In this document: positions 9,431-20,983 of the stretch, piece by piece | Position numbering within the stretch: the first letter of the stretch is position 1 | How the letters are laid out: each line of letters begins with the position of its first letter | DNA from: Albugo candida | Taxonomy: Eukaryota > Oomycota > Peronosporomycetes > Albuginales | Direction of reading: 5' to 3' | Assembly: GCA_040437565.1 (NCBI GenBank) | Contig: JBDOQK010000037.1 | Location: 248,001 to 312,000 of the forward strand | Length of the DNA stretch: 64,000 nt | Position numbers and translations under genes: made by a program | The notes under the pieces: generated by a model | The model's input: the letters and a program-made list of their open reading frames with translations, nothing else | Database searches by the model: none | What the model was told of the DNA's origin: nothing

Positions 9431-12400
9431 TCAATGCATTTGACTAAGCTCTTCAATTCGCGCTGTAAGGGTTTCCAGCGCCATTTTACCTTCCAATTGC
9501 TCGCGATTCAGCTCATCTACCACTTGCTTCATTTCCTCTTTATTCAGATCAAGAAAACTCTCAATCAGATCGCCGTCAATGAAATTATGCGCTTCGACTG
9601 AACTTCTTCGATTCTCAAATGTTCGCCATTCCGAGTGGGAGAAACCACCAACGCCTTTTATGATCTGATTCAATGCACTTTGTACTCGCATCAGGAAATC
9701 GTACTGTTCTTTCGAAATCGGCAAAATCACTCCAATCATTCCGCTAACAGTTCCAAAAAGCATCGAGCGCTGGACAGATAATAGCGATACACTTTCGGAT
9801 CGATCATCAGACATCATTCCTGGAACTTCACCGCTCACTGACATATTGTGCTGCATGACAAGCGAACCATATCGGAATCGATTGACAAATTCTCCAAGAT
9901 GATACTCTCCAATAGTTTCTAATCGCCCGCGTTCCTCGTCCGAAGCTGCTCCGCTGTTTCGTTGCACAGTGAAGAGATTGAAATCTGTCTCACTTCCAAC
10001 ATAGTTGTCATCATCAATGATACCGACAGCTGTCATCCAGTTTGAATTCAAATCACGAGCAATCTCTTCGATACTTCCATCCAATTGTTTGTGATTGAGA
10101 AGTGATATCGACTTCATCAGATCACCAACGACTATGAAATCGCCACGTGATTCCATATACAAAACAAGTGTGTGGCCATGATGACCGCATTCTGAGACTA
10201 ATTCTTCCCCGTTCTCTTCACTCTCACTCCATTTGAACAAATACACTTTGCTATTGATTCCAGCGAGCAATTTGCCATTGAACGCATTCAAACAGTACAC
10301 AGAGCCTTTGACTTCTTTCTCAGTAACTAAATGAAGACGTCGTTCTCCGTGGATTCCGCTTACTGTGAACACCAGTATACGTCCTTGATGCGGCTCAGCC
10401 TCTTCTTCATGTACGAATGCAGTCCCAACAACGAAATAGGTCCCATTAGAAGAGTCTCCCGTAAAGGTACAAGTGATTATGGAACATGGAGATTCAAAAG
10501 GATCAAGACGGAACGACTTTAAGCATTCAAAAGTCTGATCATCAAACAGCCGAATGTAACCTTGTTCGACCTCGTCACCACCGTCGTCCTTGGAAAGTTT
10601 TACAGTGGCAACACCAAGTGTTCGAGATCGGGAGTCATGTGCAATTCTTCGGGCCCATTCATTGAGACGAAATGATTGTATGTGCAGTTTCTGTATATCA
10701 TCTACCGTCCCGATGGTCAATTCACTTGCAGAAGCTAAAGCCAAACACTCTGGGAATACTTCGGAGTGGAATGTGCTCATAACAGCGACTTCTTTGGCAT
10801 TCACGTTGGAATATAAAAGCTTTTTCTTGTTGTAATAAATCACTGTTGGCCGATCACACGATGCAAACACATGCAATTTATCTTTTGACCAAAATGCCGA
10901 TAATGAAATCGGTTGTGTGCCGAGAGAAACTCTCTTTCGTTCCGATAAAGTTCCGAGCGTTCGATCCAATTGACATGTGACAAGGCTTCCGTCTCCAAGT
11001 CCGACGAGAAGGTAGCTGCTATCTTCAAACAAAGCACACAGAACCGAACGCGGTAAAAGATCTTTGTCGAAAGTCTCTTTGCTCAGCTCTTCCAGAGAAG
11101 GCAACGATAACATGCACACAGATGAACTGGTCCATAATCCAATAGCACATAGTATTGTACTCAATGCATGTGCATCTCGTGATACAATCGAGTCATCCAT
11201 CGACTCGTCCATTGCTTGAAACGACTTTGTGAATGCTAAAGGATTGCTTTCGTTCAAACATGGAGATAAATCGATGCATGCGATCTCAAATTCCATCTGT
11301 TTTCGTGTTTTTTCCATCAATTGATTGTCCACTATTTCCAAATAAATCAATAATTTGGACGAAGTTGCGAGCAGAATCTGTGTGGGATTCGCGGACGCCA
11401 CTGTAATGCGCGTAGATGGCGGCGGATACCATTGACTACAGACATTTGACGTGTTCGCATCGATTATTCGTACTTCTGTCTCAGTTACTTGCAGCCACCC
11501 ATAGCCATAGACATTCCGGCAATATAATGTTTTGACATTCAAAAATGCTTTCATCTCGACTTCTTCCATCTCGTCCGTATCATCAATTGTCATAATTCGG
11601 ATTTCGCTCAAGTAACTCTGAACCAGATACTTGTCATATTCGCTGACGAGTGATTCCCGTAAAGCCCACATTCCTTTAATTCCGGGAAGCTCTGCAGATG
11701 CTTGTTCGTTTATACCGATTCCATTCCGGATCACGCGAAGTGATCCATCTTTGTCTGCTCCACTGCATGTGACAATTTGACCCTGACCTTGCCGATCCAA
11801 ATCCATCACACAAAAGTCGATTATAGGACCGATGTTCACATACGAATCCAAGATCTCAATATAAGATCCCGTCTCGTCTCCTTTCGCGTTCAATTTGATC
11901 AGCTGGGAGTCTCCGAATGTGCTACCAACAAACACGACGCCGTTGTCCAAGTATGATAAACAAGAAGCGATACTTGTTTGGCCCAGTACTTCCAAATACA
12001 CATCCAGGACCTCTTTTCCTTCCGTCTGTAAAGCCACCACATACAGCGATCCATATTGATCTGCTAGCAGGAATCGAGATCCATCATCACCCACAGCTCC
12101 ATACACTTGTATCATTGTATTTTGCATCGGAATAGCGTGAAAGTTTGTCCCATTGTGATACACAATTGTCTGATTCGATATGATAAGAACTCCACCGTAC
12201 GGCATCGGCACTGGTATCAAAAGATTTGCTCCGGCATCCACATTAGACTGACTCCATGGTCCTTCGGCGAAATCCTTCTCTTTTAATAGGATAAAATACG
12301 TCTTCACATGTCGTGCGCCTTTGAAACCTTCGTACAACACACAAATTGTCGGCTTATTGTACCCATACAAAAATTTGATGTCGAGGATGCGTAATTCATC

Positions 12401-12889
12401 CAATCGGATGTTGAATTTGGATGCCATGAATTGACTTTTGGAATGAAGGTCGATAGGAATTACCTTAAAGTACCCTTCATAAATATTCATCCCAATTAGT
12501 CGACCATCCGGATCGATATTTCCATTTGTCAGAATCTCACTACTGCGTCCTATTGTGTCGCGTAAGGTGCCATTCGCTTTTGTTATTATTTGTTGCAGTG
12601 TCGTATCGTACGCAAGAACACAGAATTGGAAGCGTTGTGTAGTTATAAATATCCAGTCTTGATTCTCTCCTGAAGGACGAAACTTTTCAAAGATGGCGAT
12701 TCGACCATACATTTTGATATCATGTTGCGGTTGCAAGCCCTCTACCGTGAGCAAATGCACTTCGAAATGCGTGCATTTCGCAATCAGTAGATTCAAATCT
12801 GTCGGTGAGGTAAAGTGAGCAGTAAAAGAGTGAGTCACGCTCGTCGATTTCTGCGCTGTCGCGACATAACTATAAACCATTTTCGACAA
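9431..12889 (-). CDS. DDB1: DNA damage-binding protein 1 (DDB1), CUL4 adaptor
   Basis: One uninterrupted exon of 1152 codons, the size of human DDB1 (1140). The N-terminus (MVYSYVATAQKSTSV, NLLIAKCTHFEVHLL) and the C-terminal helical domain (LIESFLDLNKEEMKQVVDEL) match the family along the whole length, with the three beta-propellers between. DDB1 bridges CUL4-RBX1 to WD40 substrate receptors and, with DDB2-like proteins, recognises UV damage. ATG 12889 gives MSK before the conserved MVYSY; the second ATG (12880) starts exactly where other DDB1 proteins start and may be the real one. The absence of introns contrasts with most genes around it. The gene upstream of its start (ending at 12983) is transcribed in the same direction. 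Confidence 0.96.
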   Translation of the reverse strand: MSKMVYSYVATAQKSTSVTHSFTAHFTSPTDLNLLIAKCTHFEVHLLTVEGLQPQHDIKMYGRIAIFEKFRPSGENQDWIFITTQRFQFCVLAYDTTLQQIITKANGTLRDTIGRSSEILTNGNIDPDGRLIGMNIYEGYFKVIPIDLHSKSQFMASKFNIRLDELRILDIKFLYGYNKPTICVLYEGFKGARHVKTYFILLKEKDFAEGPWSQSNVDAGANLLIPVPMPYGGVLIISNQTIVYHNGTNFHAIPMQNTMIQVYGAVGDDGSRFLLADQYGSLYVVALQTEGKEVLDVYLEVLGQTSIASCLSYLDNGVVFVGSTFGDSQLIKLNAKGDETGSYIEILDSYVNIGPIIDFCVMDLDRQGQGQIVTCSGADKDGSLRVIRNGIGINEQASAELPGIKGMWALRESLVSEYDKYLVQSYLSEIRIMTIDDTDEMEEVEMKAFLNVKTLYCRNVYGYGWLQVTETEVRIIDANTSNVCSQWYPPPSTRITVASANPTQILLATSSKLLIYLEIVDNQLMEKTRKQMEFEIACIDLSPCLNESNPLAFTKSFQAMDESMDDSIVSRDAHALSTILCAIGLWTSSSVCMLSLPSLEELSKETFDKDLLPRSVLCALFEDSSYLLVGLGDGSLVTCQLDRTLGTLSERKRVSLGTQPISLSAFWSKDKLHVFASCDRPTVIYYNKKKLLYSNVNAKEVAVMSTFHSEVFPECLALASASELTIGTVDDIQKLHIQSFRLNEWARRIAHDSRSRTLGVATVKLSKDDGGDEVEQGYIRLFDDQTFECLKSFRLDPFESPCSIITCTFTGDSSNGTYFVVGTAFVHEEEAEPHQGRILVFTVSGIHGERRLHLVTEKEVKGSVYCLNAFNGKLLAGINSKVYLFKWSESEENGEELVSECGHHGHTLVLYMESRGDFIVVGDLMKSISLLNHKQLDGSIEEIARDLNSNWMTAVGIIDDDNYVGSETDFNLFTVQRNSGAASDEERGRLETIGEYHLGEFVNRFRYGSLVMQHNMSVSGEVPGMMSDDRSESVSLLSVQRSMLFGTVSGMIGVILPISKEQYDFLMRVQSALNQIIKGVGGFSHSEWRTFENRRSSVEAHNFIDGDLIESFLDLNKEEMKQVVDELNREQLEGKMALETLTARIEELSQMH

Positions 12890-12982
12890 GAATGTCCGCC
12901 AGATAGCTCATAAAATATATCCCAATCAGCAATCGATCTACTTTTCTATATTTCGAAAATGATAAATTATTACAGGTTCGGT

Positions 12983-14160
12983 CTAGCGATACGAAATGCC
13001 GTTTAATTCTTCCACAATGTATCGAAAATCTACAAGTTTGGAGATGTGGTAGTGTGCGTGATAGCTATGAGGTTGAGTGTCTGTTTCCAAAAGCTGGCAG
13101 CAATGTGTCCCAGCCGACCTTGACTTACTTCATTAGATTGATCCAATGGATTAACGAAGAAACGAGTACCTGGCAGCGGACAATGCTGATGCACTTTGTG
13201 CAAGCACCTGCAAATTCAGTTCAGCAATAGTATACGTAGATCCGATATGACGTACTGCTACTTCGAAAGTCTCAATTTCCATGGCTTTACAAAGGCGAAT
13301 GATTGGATCAGCTTTCGGTATTTGGGCCATATCGTCACGAGGCATTACAGCATCGAATTCTTTCTGCAATTATATGATGAGATACAAATTATACAATGAA
13401 GAATACGTACCTCGAAGAGAAAGTAGTCACCGACATCGCTCTAGAATATTAGAATCAACACAGCTTCAAGAAAGTAAGCTCAACGATCTCACAGATTGCG
13501 GTAGTTCCCTTGGCGGTATGATTCCTATCATCAGTCCTCTGGTGCTCACATAAGACTACAAACATCTGATTGGTGATTCAAAATCTCATCGACACAAAAG
13601 TTGTACCATAAAATCCTGCAAGCCGCATTTTGAGACCCACCCAGTAACGCCTTCGGTCGTCTTCTCATTAGAGCCTGTCGATTTCTTCTGTTTGAGCTTA
13701 TTGATTTTGTCCAAATATTTCGCTCGTATAGAAGACTCCTCTTGCTTCTTGTTAGATTGGCTTACAATCTCCACAATCTCTCTCTGGCGATTTTTATTCA
13801 CCGGAGGGATATCTCCGCCAGTGATTTTGCGCAACACTGCAAATAGATGTCTCAATAAGCACATTGTAATAAGAAATAGAGCAAACATTGTTCGGGTAAG
13901 GCTGCAACAACATCGCTCAATCCGTCGATTATCGAATTTGACTGTCCATCCGATTTTCCACGCAAATTCGTCACCAAAGAGTGTATGTCATTGACAAGGA
14001 CCGGATCTTTGGGTGCCGTAGCCTTAGCGTCAGTTGCTTTCTCTTTAATCAATTTTTTTGTATAGACAGCAGTGTCACCAATACGGATCCTCCCACACAC
14101 TGCATCAGATTCGACGATAACAGCTTTAAGTCGCTGCGCTGCTGCTTTCGCAAGTCGCAT
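12983..14160 (-). CDS. Unrecognised protein of 292 residues, seven exons
   Basis: Exons 13887-14160, 13607-13836, 13493-13555, 13411-13440, 13256-13363, 13170-13207 and 12983-13118 join in frame through six GT-AG introns of 47-52 nt. I do not recognise the protein. The N-terminus is basic and helical (MRLAKAAAQRLKAVIVES), the middle is charged (SIRAKYLDKINKLKQKK), the next part is mixed (GLMIGIIPPRELP, VGDYFLFEKEFDAV) and the end is rich in histidine (PHSYHAHYHISKLVDFRYIV). No signal peptide or membrane helix is seen. The ATG lies 108 bp from the divergent VPS8 start (in the second copy, 15563 and 15672). A truncated second copy occupies 14744-15563 because of the assembly duplication. Confidence 0.6.
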
Positions 14161-16046
14161 TATGGTTAATTTCGCAAATTGGGATGCAAAGTATCTAAAA
14201 TGTCAATATAGACATCAGCGATACATTTTTTTATTTATGTTATCACACTATATTTGGTCCGAGGCTTCATGTCGGCATACGATGCGCGTCAAGGAAGCGT
14301 ACATGCCAAAATAGCGGCTTTCAATCGTCAATCGTCCAACCCCGAAGCAAGAAAGAAACCTACTTCAGATTTACATCACTCCTCATCTGTAAAATTCGAT
14401 TTTGAGACTCAAAAAGAGCAAAAATCTCAACAGGAAGAAGACGAATTACTCGATTTTGACGACTCCAATTATGAATTTGATTTCTCGTACATCACATTAG
14501 AAACCATTTTGCAGGAATACAAAAATCTTAAAACTGAAGCGAAGAAGCCGGCAGCGCAATTCCCAATTACATCCGAACTTGAGTCTGTCCCGGGAATGGA
14601 AATCACACGAGCCGATACAAATCGTCGATACTCGAGTGTCACTNNNNNNNNNNNNNNNNNNNNNNNNNNNNNNNNNNNNNNNNNNNNNNNNNNNNNNNNN
14701 NNNNNNNNNNNNNNNNNNNNNNNNNNNNNNNNNNNNNNNNNNNGGCATTACAGCATCGAATTCTTTCTGCAATTATATGATGAGATACAAATTATACAAT
14801 GAAGAATACGTACCTCGAAGAGAAAGTAGTCACCGACATCGCTCTAGAATATTAGAATCAACACAGCTTCAAGAAAGTAAGCTCAACGATCTCACAGATT
14901 GCGGTAGTTCCCTTGGCGGTATGATTCCTATCATCAGTCCTCTGGTGCTCACATAAGACTACAAACATCTGATTGGTGATTCAAAATCTCATCGACACAA
15001 AAGTTGTACCATAAAATCCTGCAAGCCGCATTTTGAGACCCACCCAGTAACGCCTTCGGTCGTCTTCTCATTAGAGCCTGTCGATTTCTTCTGTTTGAGC
15101 TTATTGATTTTGTCCAAATATTTCGCTCGTATAGAAGACTCCTCTTGCTTCTTGTTAGATTGGCTTACAATCTCCACAATCTCTCTCTGGCGATTTTTAT
15201 TCACCGGAGGGATATCTCCGCCAGTGATTTTGCGCAACACTGCAAATAGATGTCTCAATAAGCACATTGTAATAAGAAATAGAGCAAACATTGTTCGGGT
15301 AAGGCTGCAACAACATCGCTCAATCCGTCGATTATCGAATTTGACTGTCCATCCGATTTTCCACGCAAATTCGTCACCAAAGAGTGTATGTCATTGACAA
15401 GGACCGGATCTTTGGGTGCCGTAGCCTTAGCGTCAGTTGCTTTCTCTTTAATCAATTTTTTTGTATAGACAGCAGTGTCACCAATACGGATCCTCCCACA
15501 CACTGCATCAGATTCGACGATAACAGCTTTAAGTCGCTGCGCTGCTGCTTTCGCAAGTCGCATTATGGTTAATTTCGCAAATTGGGATGCAAAGTATCTA
15601 AAATGTCAATATAGACATCAGCGATACATTTTTTTATTTATGTTATCACACTATATTTGGTCCGAGGCTTCATGTCGGCATACGATGCGCGTCAAGGAAG
15701 CGTACATGCCAAAATAGCGGCTTTCAATCGTCAATCGTCCAACCCCGAAGCAAGAAAGAAACCTACTTCAGATTTACATCACTCCTCATCTGTAAAATTC
15801 GATTTTGAGACTCAAAAAGAGCAAAAATCTCAACAGGAAGAAGACGAATTACTCGATTTTGACGACTCCAATTATGAATTTGATTTCTCGTACATCACAT
15901 TAGAAACCATTTTGCAGGAATACAAAAATCTTAAAACTGAAGCGAAGAAGCCGGCAGCGCAATTCCCAATTACATCCGAACTTGAGTCTGTCCCGGGAAT
16001 GGAAATCACACGAGCCGATACAAATCGTCGATACTCGAGTGTCACT
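13341..16046. repeat. Identical 1303-bp direct duplication flanking a 100-N gap (assembly)
   Basis: 13341-14643 and 14744-16046 read the same around the gap 14644-14743. The left copy contains the intact unrecognised gene and a truncated VPS8 first exon (14269-14643). The right copy contains a truncated version of the unrecognised gene and the intact VPS8 start. Merging the two yields one copy of each gene, as expected for an unmerged contig overlap. Confidence 0.9.
15564..15671. promoter_or_regulatory. Bidirectional promoter interval upstream of VPS8
   Basis: 108 bp lie between the divergent start codons of VPS8 (15672) and the unrecognised seven-exon gene (15563); the same interval is repeated at 14161-14268 by the assembly duplication. 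It is AT-rich, with a T-run near 15630, but no defined element could be assigned. Confidence 0.45.
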
Positions 16047-19000
16047 GCATCCATCAAAAGTGTAGACCCCGCACAAAGTTGCACTTTGGAAGCAGCGGAA
16101 ATACTGGAAAATCGACTGATTGACTGCGAAATCGTTGATTTTGTGTCTCCTTTACAGGTCAAACGACGACTACGATACCAAAAAAAGACACATTCGGCAC
16201 AGAAAACTGTTATAGACAATGAGAATACGAAATCGAATGCTATTATATCTTCCAAAATGACAAAAAACGTCGTCAAAGTCGAATCGATGGAAGCGATTAG
16301 TCGACAATTGTTCAAAAATTGGGATATGAAAGAGAATGGACCCGGATCTCCCACTGTCATTGCTATTCATTCCAAATTCATTGCAATTGGAACTTCCAGA
16401 AGCCTCGTTCTTGTCTTTGATCACTTCCAAAATGTATGGATTCGAGTTTTTGGCTGTTTTCATCGCTAATTTCTACATGCAGATCCGTCAAGTTTTAGGC
16501 ACTACAGCAGACGCTCAAAGCGATGGACCTGTGACCGCAATCGATGTATCCCCAGGAAGTGATTTTCTCGTATGCGGATATCAAAGTGGCCGTGTCGTCC
16601 TTTGGGATATGATCAAAGGAAGTCCATTGAAAGCCGACTCGGAAAGCTATGACTCACCGATTGTATGCCTTCGCTTCCTGAAAGACCAGAAACCGCTTCT
16701 ACTGTCCGTGGATTACAAGTAAAGCAAAGTACCCACCAATCTCCCATATGTGCTAACATACCTGCTTCTGTAGCGGGGTCGTGAATCGCGTCAATTTCAG
16801 TAAAATGATGGGAATGGTTTACGTGGTCGATGTGGATCCTATTTACGATGCTTCTGCCGGTAAAATCTTAGCTGTGTCCATTCTGCCTCAATCTGCACCG
16901 GGGCACGCAAAAGCGGCATCTATGATGGATCAGTACTGCCTAGCCGCTCTTAGTAGCGACAAAGTTACGTATATAGTGGCCATTGAACCAGAAGTCAAAA
17001 TATTGTATCGATGGGCACGACCATCTGACATTTCAGATGATGATCCGGTGCTTCCTTCACTTGCTTTTGCATGGATTTCGTTCCCTGGAAGCAAGCGTTC
17101 AGTAGCTCCCGTCCTCGCTCGAGCGTGGGGAAAACATGTGGAATTCATGGAAGCGATCTTGTCAGATGGAATGAATACTCCGCAAGTTCGGCACGGCTGG
17201 ACAAGCTTTGAAAGGTACGATGCGGTCGAATGTCTTCACGATATCGTCGCGATCCAATGGCTTGGTGAACAAGTGGTAGTGCATCTAAACACCAAAGATG
17301 AGCTTTGTGTGTACGATATCATGTCGAAACAGGAACTGGAAATCGTCGATGTATCAGCTTTAGAACTGGTGTTTGCGTCGTATCGTGGCAAAAATGCTCG
17401 AAGCTTTTCCAACAGTTTTCGTGGATGTGATTCCATTTTGTATCTTTTGGGTCTCAGAGAGCTACAAACAGCTCGCGTTCAGCCTTGGACACAGCTTGTG
17501 GACTCGTTATCACAGGAAGGAGAATGGCTGGCTGCATTGGCTCTGGCCCTCGATAATTATGAAGGGATCAAAATCGCTGCTACCGAACGTGCAGAACGCG
17601 ATCGATTCCCTCCAGTTTTTTTCCGAAATAAACAGAACGACAAATGCTTGGTGGATATCATGAATATGTGTCAGACAAATCAGAGAACAAACGAGAAGGA
17701 GAACGTGTTTCGACAAAAAGGAGGAAAAGAGGATGTGCGTTGGGTTTGTGGAGAAGAAACGTATTCGCCAGAAATCGCAAAGAAACTAGAAGATTCCTTA
17801 CAACAAGCACAAAGCGGTCAAGTTCCCAAGACAATCGTTCCCATCGGTGTAGCTGAACGCGTTGTGGATTTACTGATCGAGTATGTCCATTTAGCGATTT
17901 CCAATTCTCCTGGCGCGAAAGACATGGAAACAACAAAGAAAAAGAAGCAACTCGATCTGGCAAAAAGTCATTATCAGATGCTGGCTGGTGTCTGTATCGA
18001 ATACTGCGCGATTATAGACCGCACGGATCTTCTATTTGGTGAGATTTTCAGACTATTCAGTGAGAATCAGCAAAACGCAACGTTTATAGAGTTATTAGAG
18101 CCATACATTTTATCGAATCGACTCTGTGGGCTGTCGACTGAACTCATGCAAGTCTTTGCTGAGCATTACGTCACCATCAACAAATTGAATCAACTCGAGC
18201 AGTGTTTACTTCATTTGGATGCGACTAAAGTCGATGCGGACTTGGTGCTCAAGCTCTGCAGCAAACACAAGCTTTATTCCGCTATGATTTACATGTGCAA
18301 TGAAGGCCTCAATGATTATGTGATGCCTATCGATCATCTCCTGGAAGCGACTACGTCTCCACCACACTCTAGCGGTCCCAAATGTGATCAAACTCTTGAT
18401 GATCGGATGTACGGATACAAATTGTTGCTTTATATCTCATACTCACTCAATGGGAAGACCTTCCCATTCAACAAAGACTTGCCTATGATGAAGCTCAATT
18501 TAGTGCGTGCAGCGATATTGAATCATCTTTTTGACGAGACTACAGGATCGGACTGTGGGCATTCACGACTTATGAGCCTTTTACGCCTGGACGCCAAAGC
18601 CTTTCTCGACATTATTGCTCGAGCATTCGATGACCCGAGCATCGAGTTTTATGGCGACAAAACCGACCAAGTTTTGCCAAACTCTCATTACAAATCAGTC
18701 AAAATTGCAACGAATACAATGTGCCCGACACGTTTGACTATTGTGCTCACATTAAGTGAAGTGATTTTCATCAAAGGAAGGGATACTTTTGGGTCACTGG
18801 TGCACAGTCATTTTTTCATGTTTGAAGCGCGATTACTGAGTGCAGGGTCCATTGACGCACAGCAATATGCCGATGCTCGAGTACAATCGATGGCTGGAGT
18901 CAATGAGGTGTCGCCTGCAAGCGGAAAAAGCGATAGTAAAGGCTCTATGATGGATTCGCTTATGAATTTCTTGGCGCTCGGACCTGCAACTTTTATCAAA

Positions 19001-20983
19001 TCGCGGACGGGTGGTCGATCTCGCGGCTCTACTGGCAGCGACGCGGTGATGGTACCAGAAGCAGATGGTTTCGATAAAGACGGGAGGCAGGAAATGCTCG
19101 TACGTCTTCTCCAAAATCTTGATAAAAGCAGCTATGACGCCAAAGCGCTTTTACAAAACGTATTGCAAAGCAAGATGAATCGTGTCGCTGTGATTCTCTA
19201 CAAGTTTGAAGGCAATATCCGCTCGGCTATTGGCGCCTGCCTCGACGACAGCGATCACGATTATCGAATTGGAGCTTTTAATTTCATACGTTCCGAAGTG
19301 GAAAAAGTCGAGGACGAAGTCTTTGGCTCTGAGTCGGAATCAAATAAAACAAGCTCAAAACGCACTGAACTCGAAGAAGCCATTCTCGAATACGCTCCAA
19401 CTTTAATGGGAGTCGATGGATACGCTTTTGTCGTGTTAATATTGAGCTTTTTCCCGCAACTTAACAACACAGTGATTCAAAAGTTTGTGAGCATGGGCAA
19501 AAGCGGCGCTAAATTGGAATACCTCTACTTGAGAGAAATCTTACATGGACATCATGAGGAACAGGACGGGTTCTCCAATATGTCGGATGAAGACGCTATC
19601 CGTGAACTGCTTGATCGATCCAATCTAAGGCTTCTGGAAGACCCAGCTGTGCAGGAACGCTTCATCTGGCTGCTGTGTGAATTTGATCCGTCCGGTGTTC
19701 TCCATTTTCTCGAGTCGCACAATGGCTATCGCGTGGAAACGTGCTTGAAATTATGTCGCGAGTATAAAATCACCGATGCAGAAGCGTATTTGCTCGAACG
19801 AACTGGCGACACAAGCGGCTCTCTCTCTTTGATTCTACAGACTCTCGAACTGAAGCTCAAAGCACTGAAACCCGCTTTGCGTGGTCTGAATGCTGGAACG
19901 TATACCAATGAACTCACAATCACTTCCCGTCAAATATCGGCAAATGTAGGACTGTCTGCATCCAAAGAGAGCATTATTGAGACTATCGAGCAAGGACGAG
20001 ATGCATTAAAAACGCTCGAAGTCGCATTGGCAATGTGTCGACGGAATACGCTGCGACATCAAGACCAGCAAGCCGAGAAATTGTGGTTCACTCTGCTGGA
20101 TAAATTGCTTCGCATTCAAGCTGCAGTGAAGCGAGCCTTGAATAAGTCTCCGGCGTCTCGAGTAATCCGAGGAGGAGCCCAGACCGCTTTCCAAGTAGCG
20201 CTGAATGAACTGATACGAGTCGTTCTGGAACGTATGGTATCCTCGGTCTCACTGAAAGCAATTCTCTTCAAGATTGTCAATGAACATGGGAAGGATGCTT
20301 TTGGGGAATTCAGGTCCACGATTTTCGGAATTTTGGATACGTATATTTATGAGAAAAATATTTGTAAAACGGCCAATGACCTGATAAGTGTCGATCTTTT
20401 CGACCAAATCCAACAGCGACAGAGAAGTCGGCTGCATCCGTATGCATCCCCAAGTGATTTGTGTGCGTATTGCAACGATTCACTGTCTCGACCACCCTTC
20501 GGCATGGCTCACATTGGAGCCATGAGTGGAGAAAAGTGGAATATTAACACGGCTTTGATCATGGTTGCATCGGGGCAATTCTATCATGAATCCTGTGGGA
20601 AGGCCTGGATGCAGGGTGCCGATAAGAAAGCACAAGCAGAGCACGCCAAAAAAATTGAAATGAATGCACAGGCAGCCCCATCAACGGGTACGACAGAGGA
20701 GGACGCTGTATCACGTTCACACAAGCGCCAGCCCAGCTCAAGACGATACCTCACTCGATTGAGAAATTCACGAAAAGGGACACGTCGAGTCGTACCCTGC
20801 CATGTGATTTTGGAGAGTCTAGTTCGGGAAGACAACAATCGCAATAAGTACCTCAAGAATGCTCGTGGAGTCTATTCACTGCGTCCTGACCTTGATCAGG
20901 ATCGAACAAAGCGTCGAGCATCGGCTCGGGAGCCTGGAAGTCTGCCCGTGGAGCCTGTGCAAAAGGGAGGTATTCGGTCATAA
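15672..20983 (+). CDS. VPS8: VPS8, CORVET tethering complex subunit
   Basis: Three exons (15672-16433, 16483-16718, 16774-20983; introns 49 and 55 nt) encode 1735 residues. After an acidic N-terminal region there is a beta-propeller with WD-like blades (VTAIDVSPGSDFLVCGYQSG, GRVVLWDMIKG), then a long helical solenoid and a C-terminal zinc-finger-like segment beginning CAYCNDSL (about 20460) and ending FYHESCGKAW. This order is that of VPS8, the Rab5 effector of the endosomal CORVET tether. The RING is incomplete: one Cys pair and one His/Cys group are clear, and the other ligands are not. The C-terminal 130 residues beyond it are basic and low in complexity. The ATG at 15672 is the first in frame after a stop. 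Confidence 0.88.
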
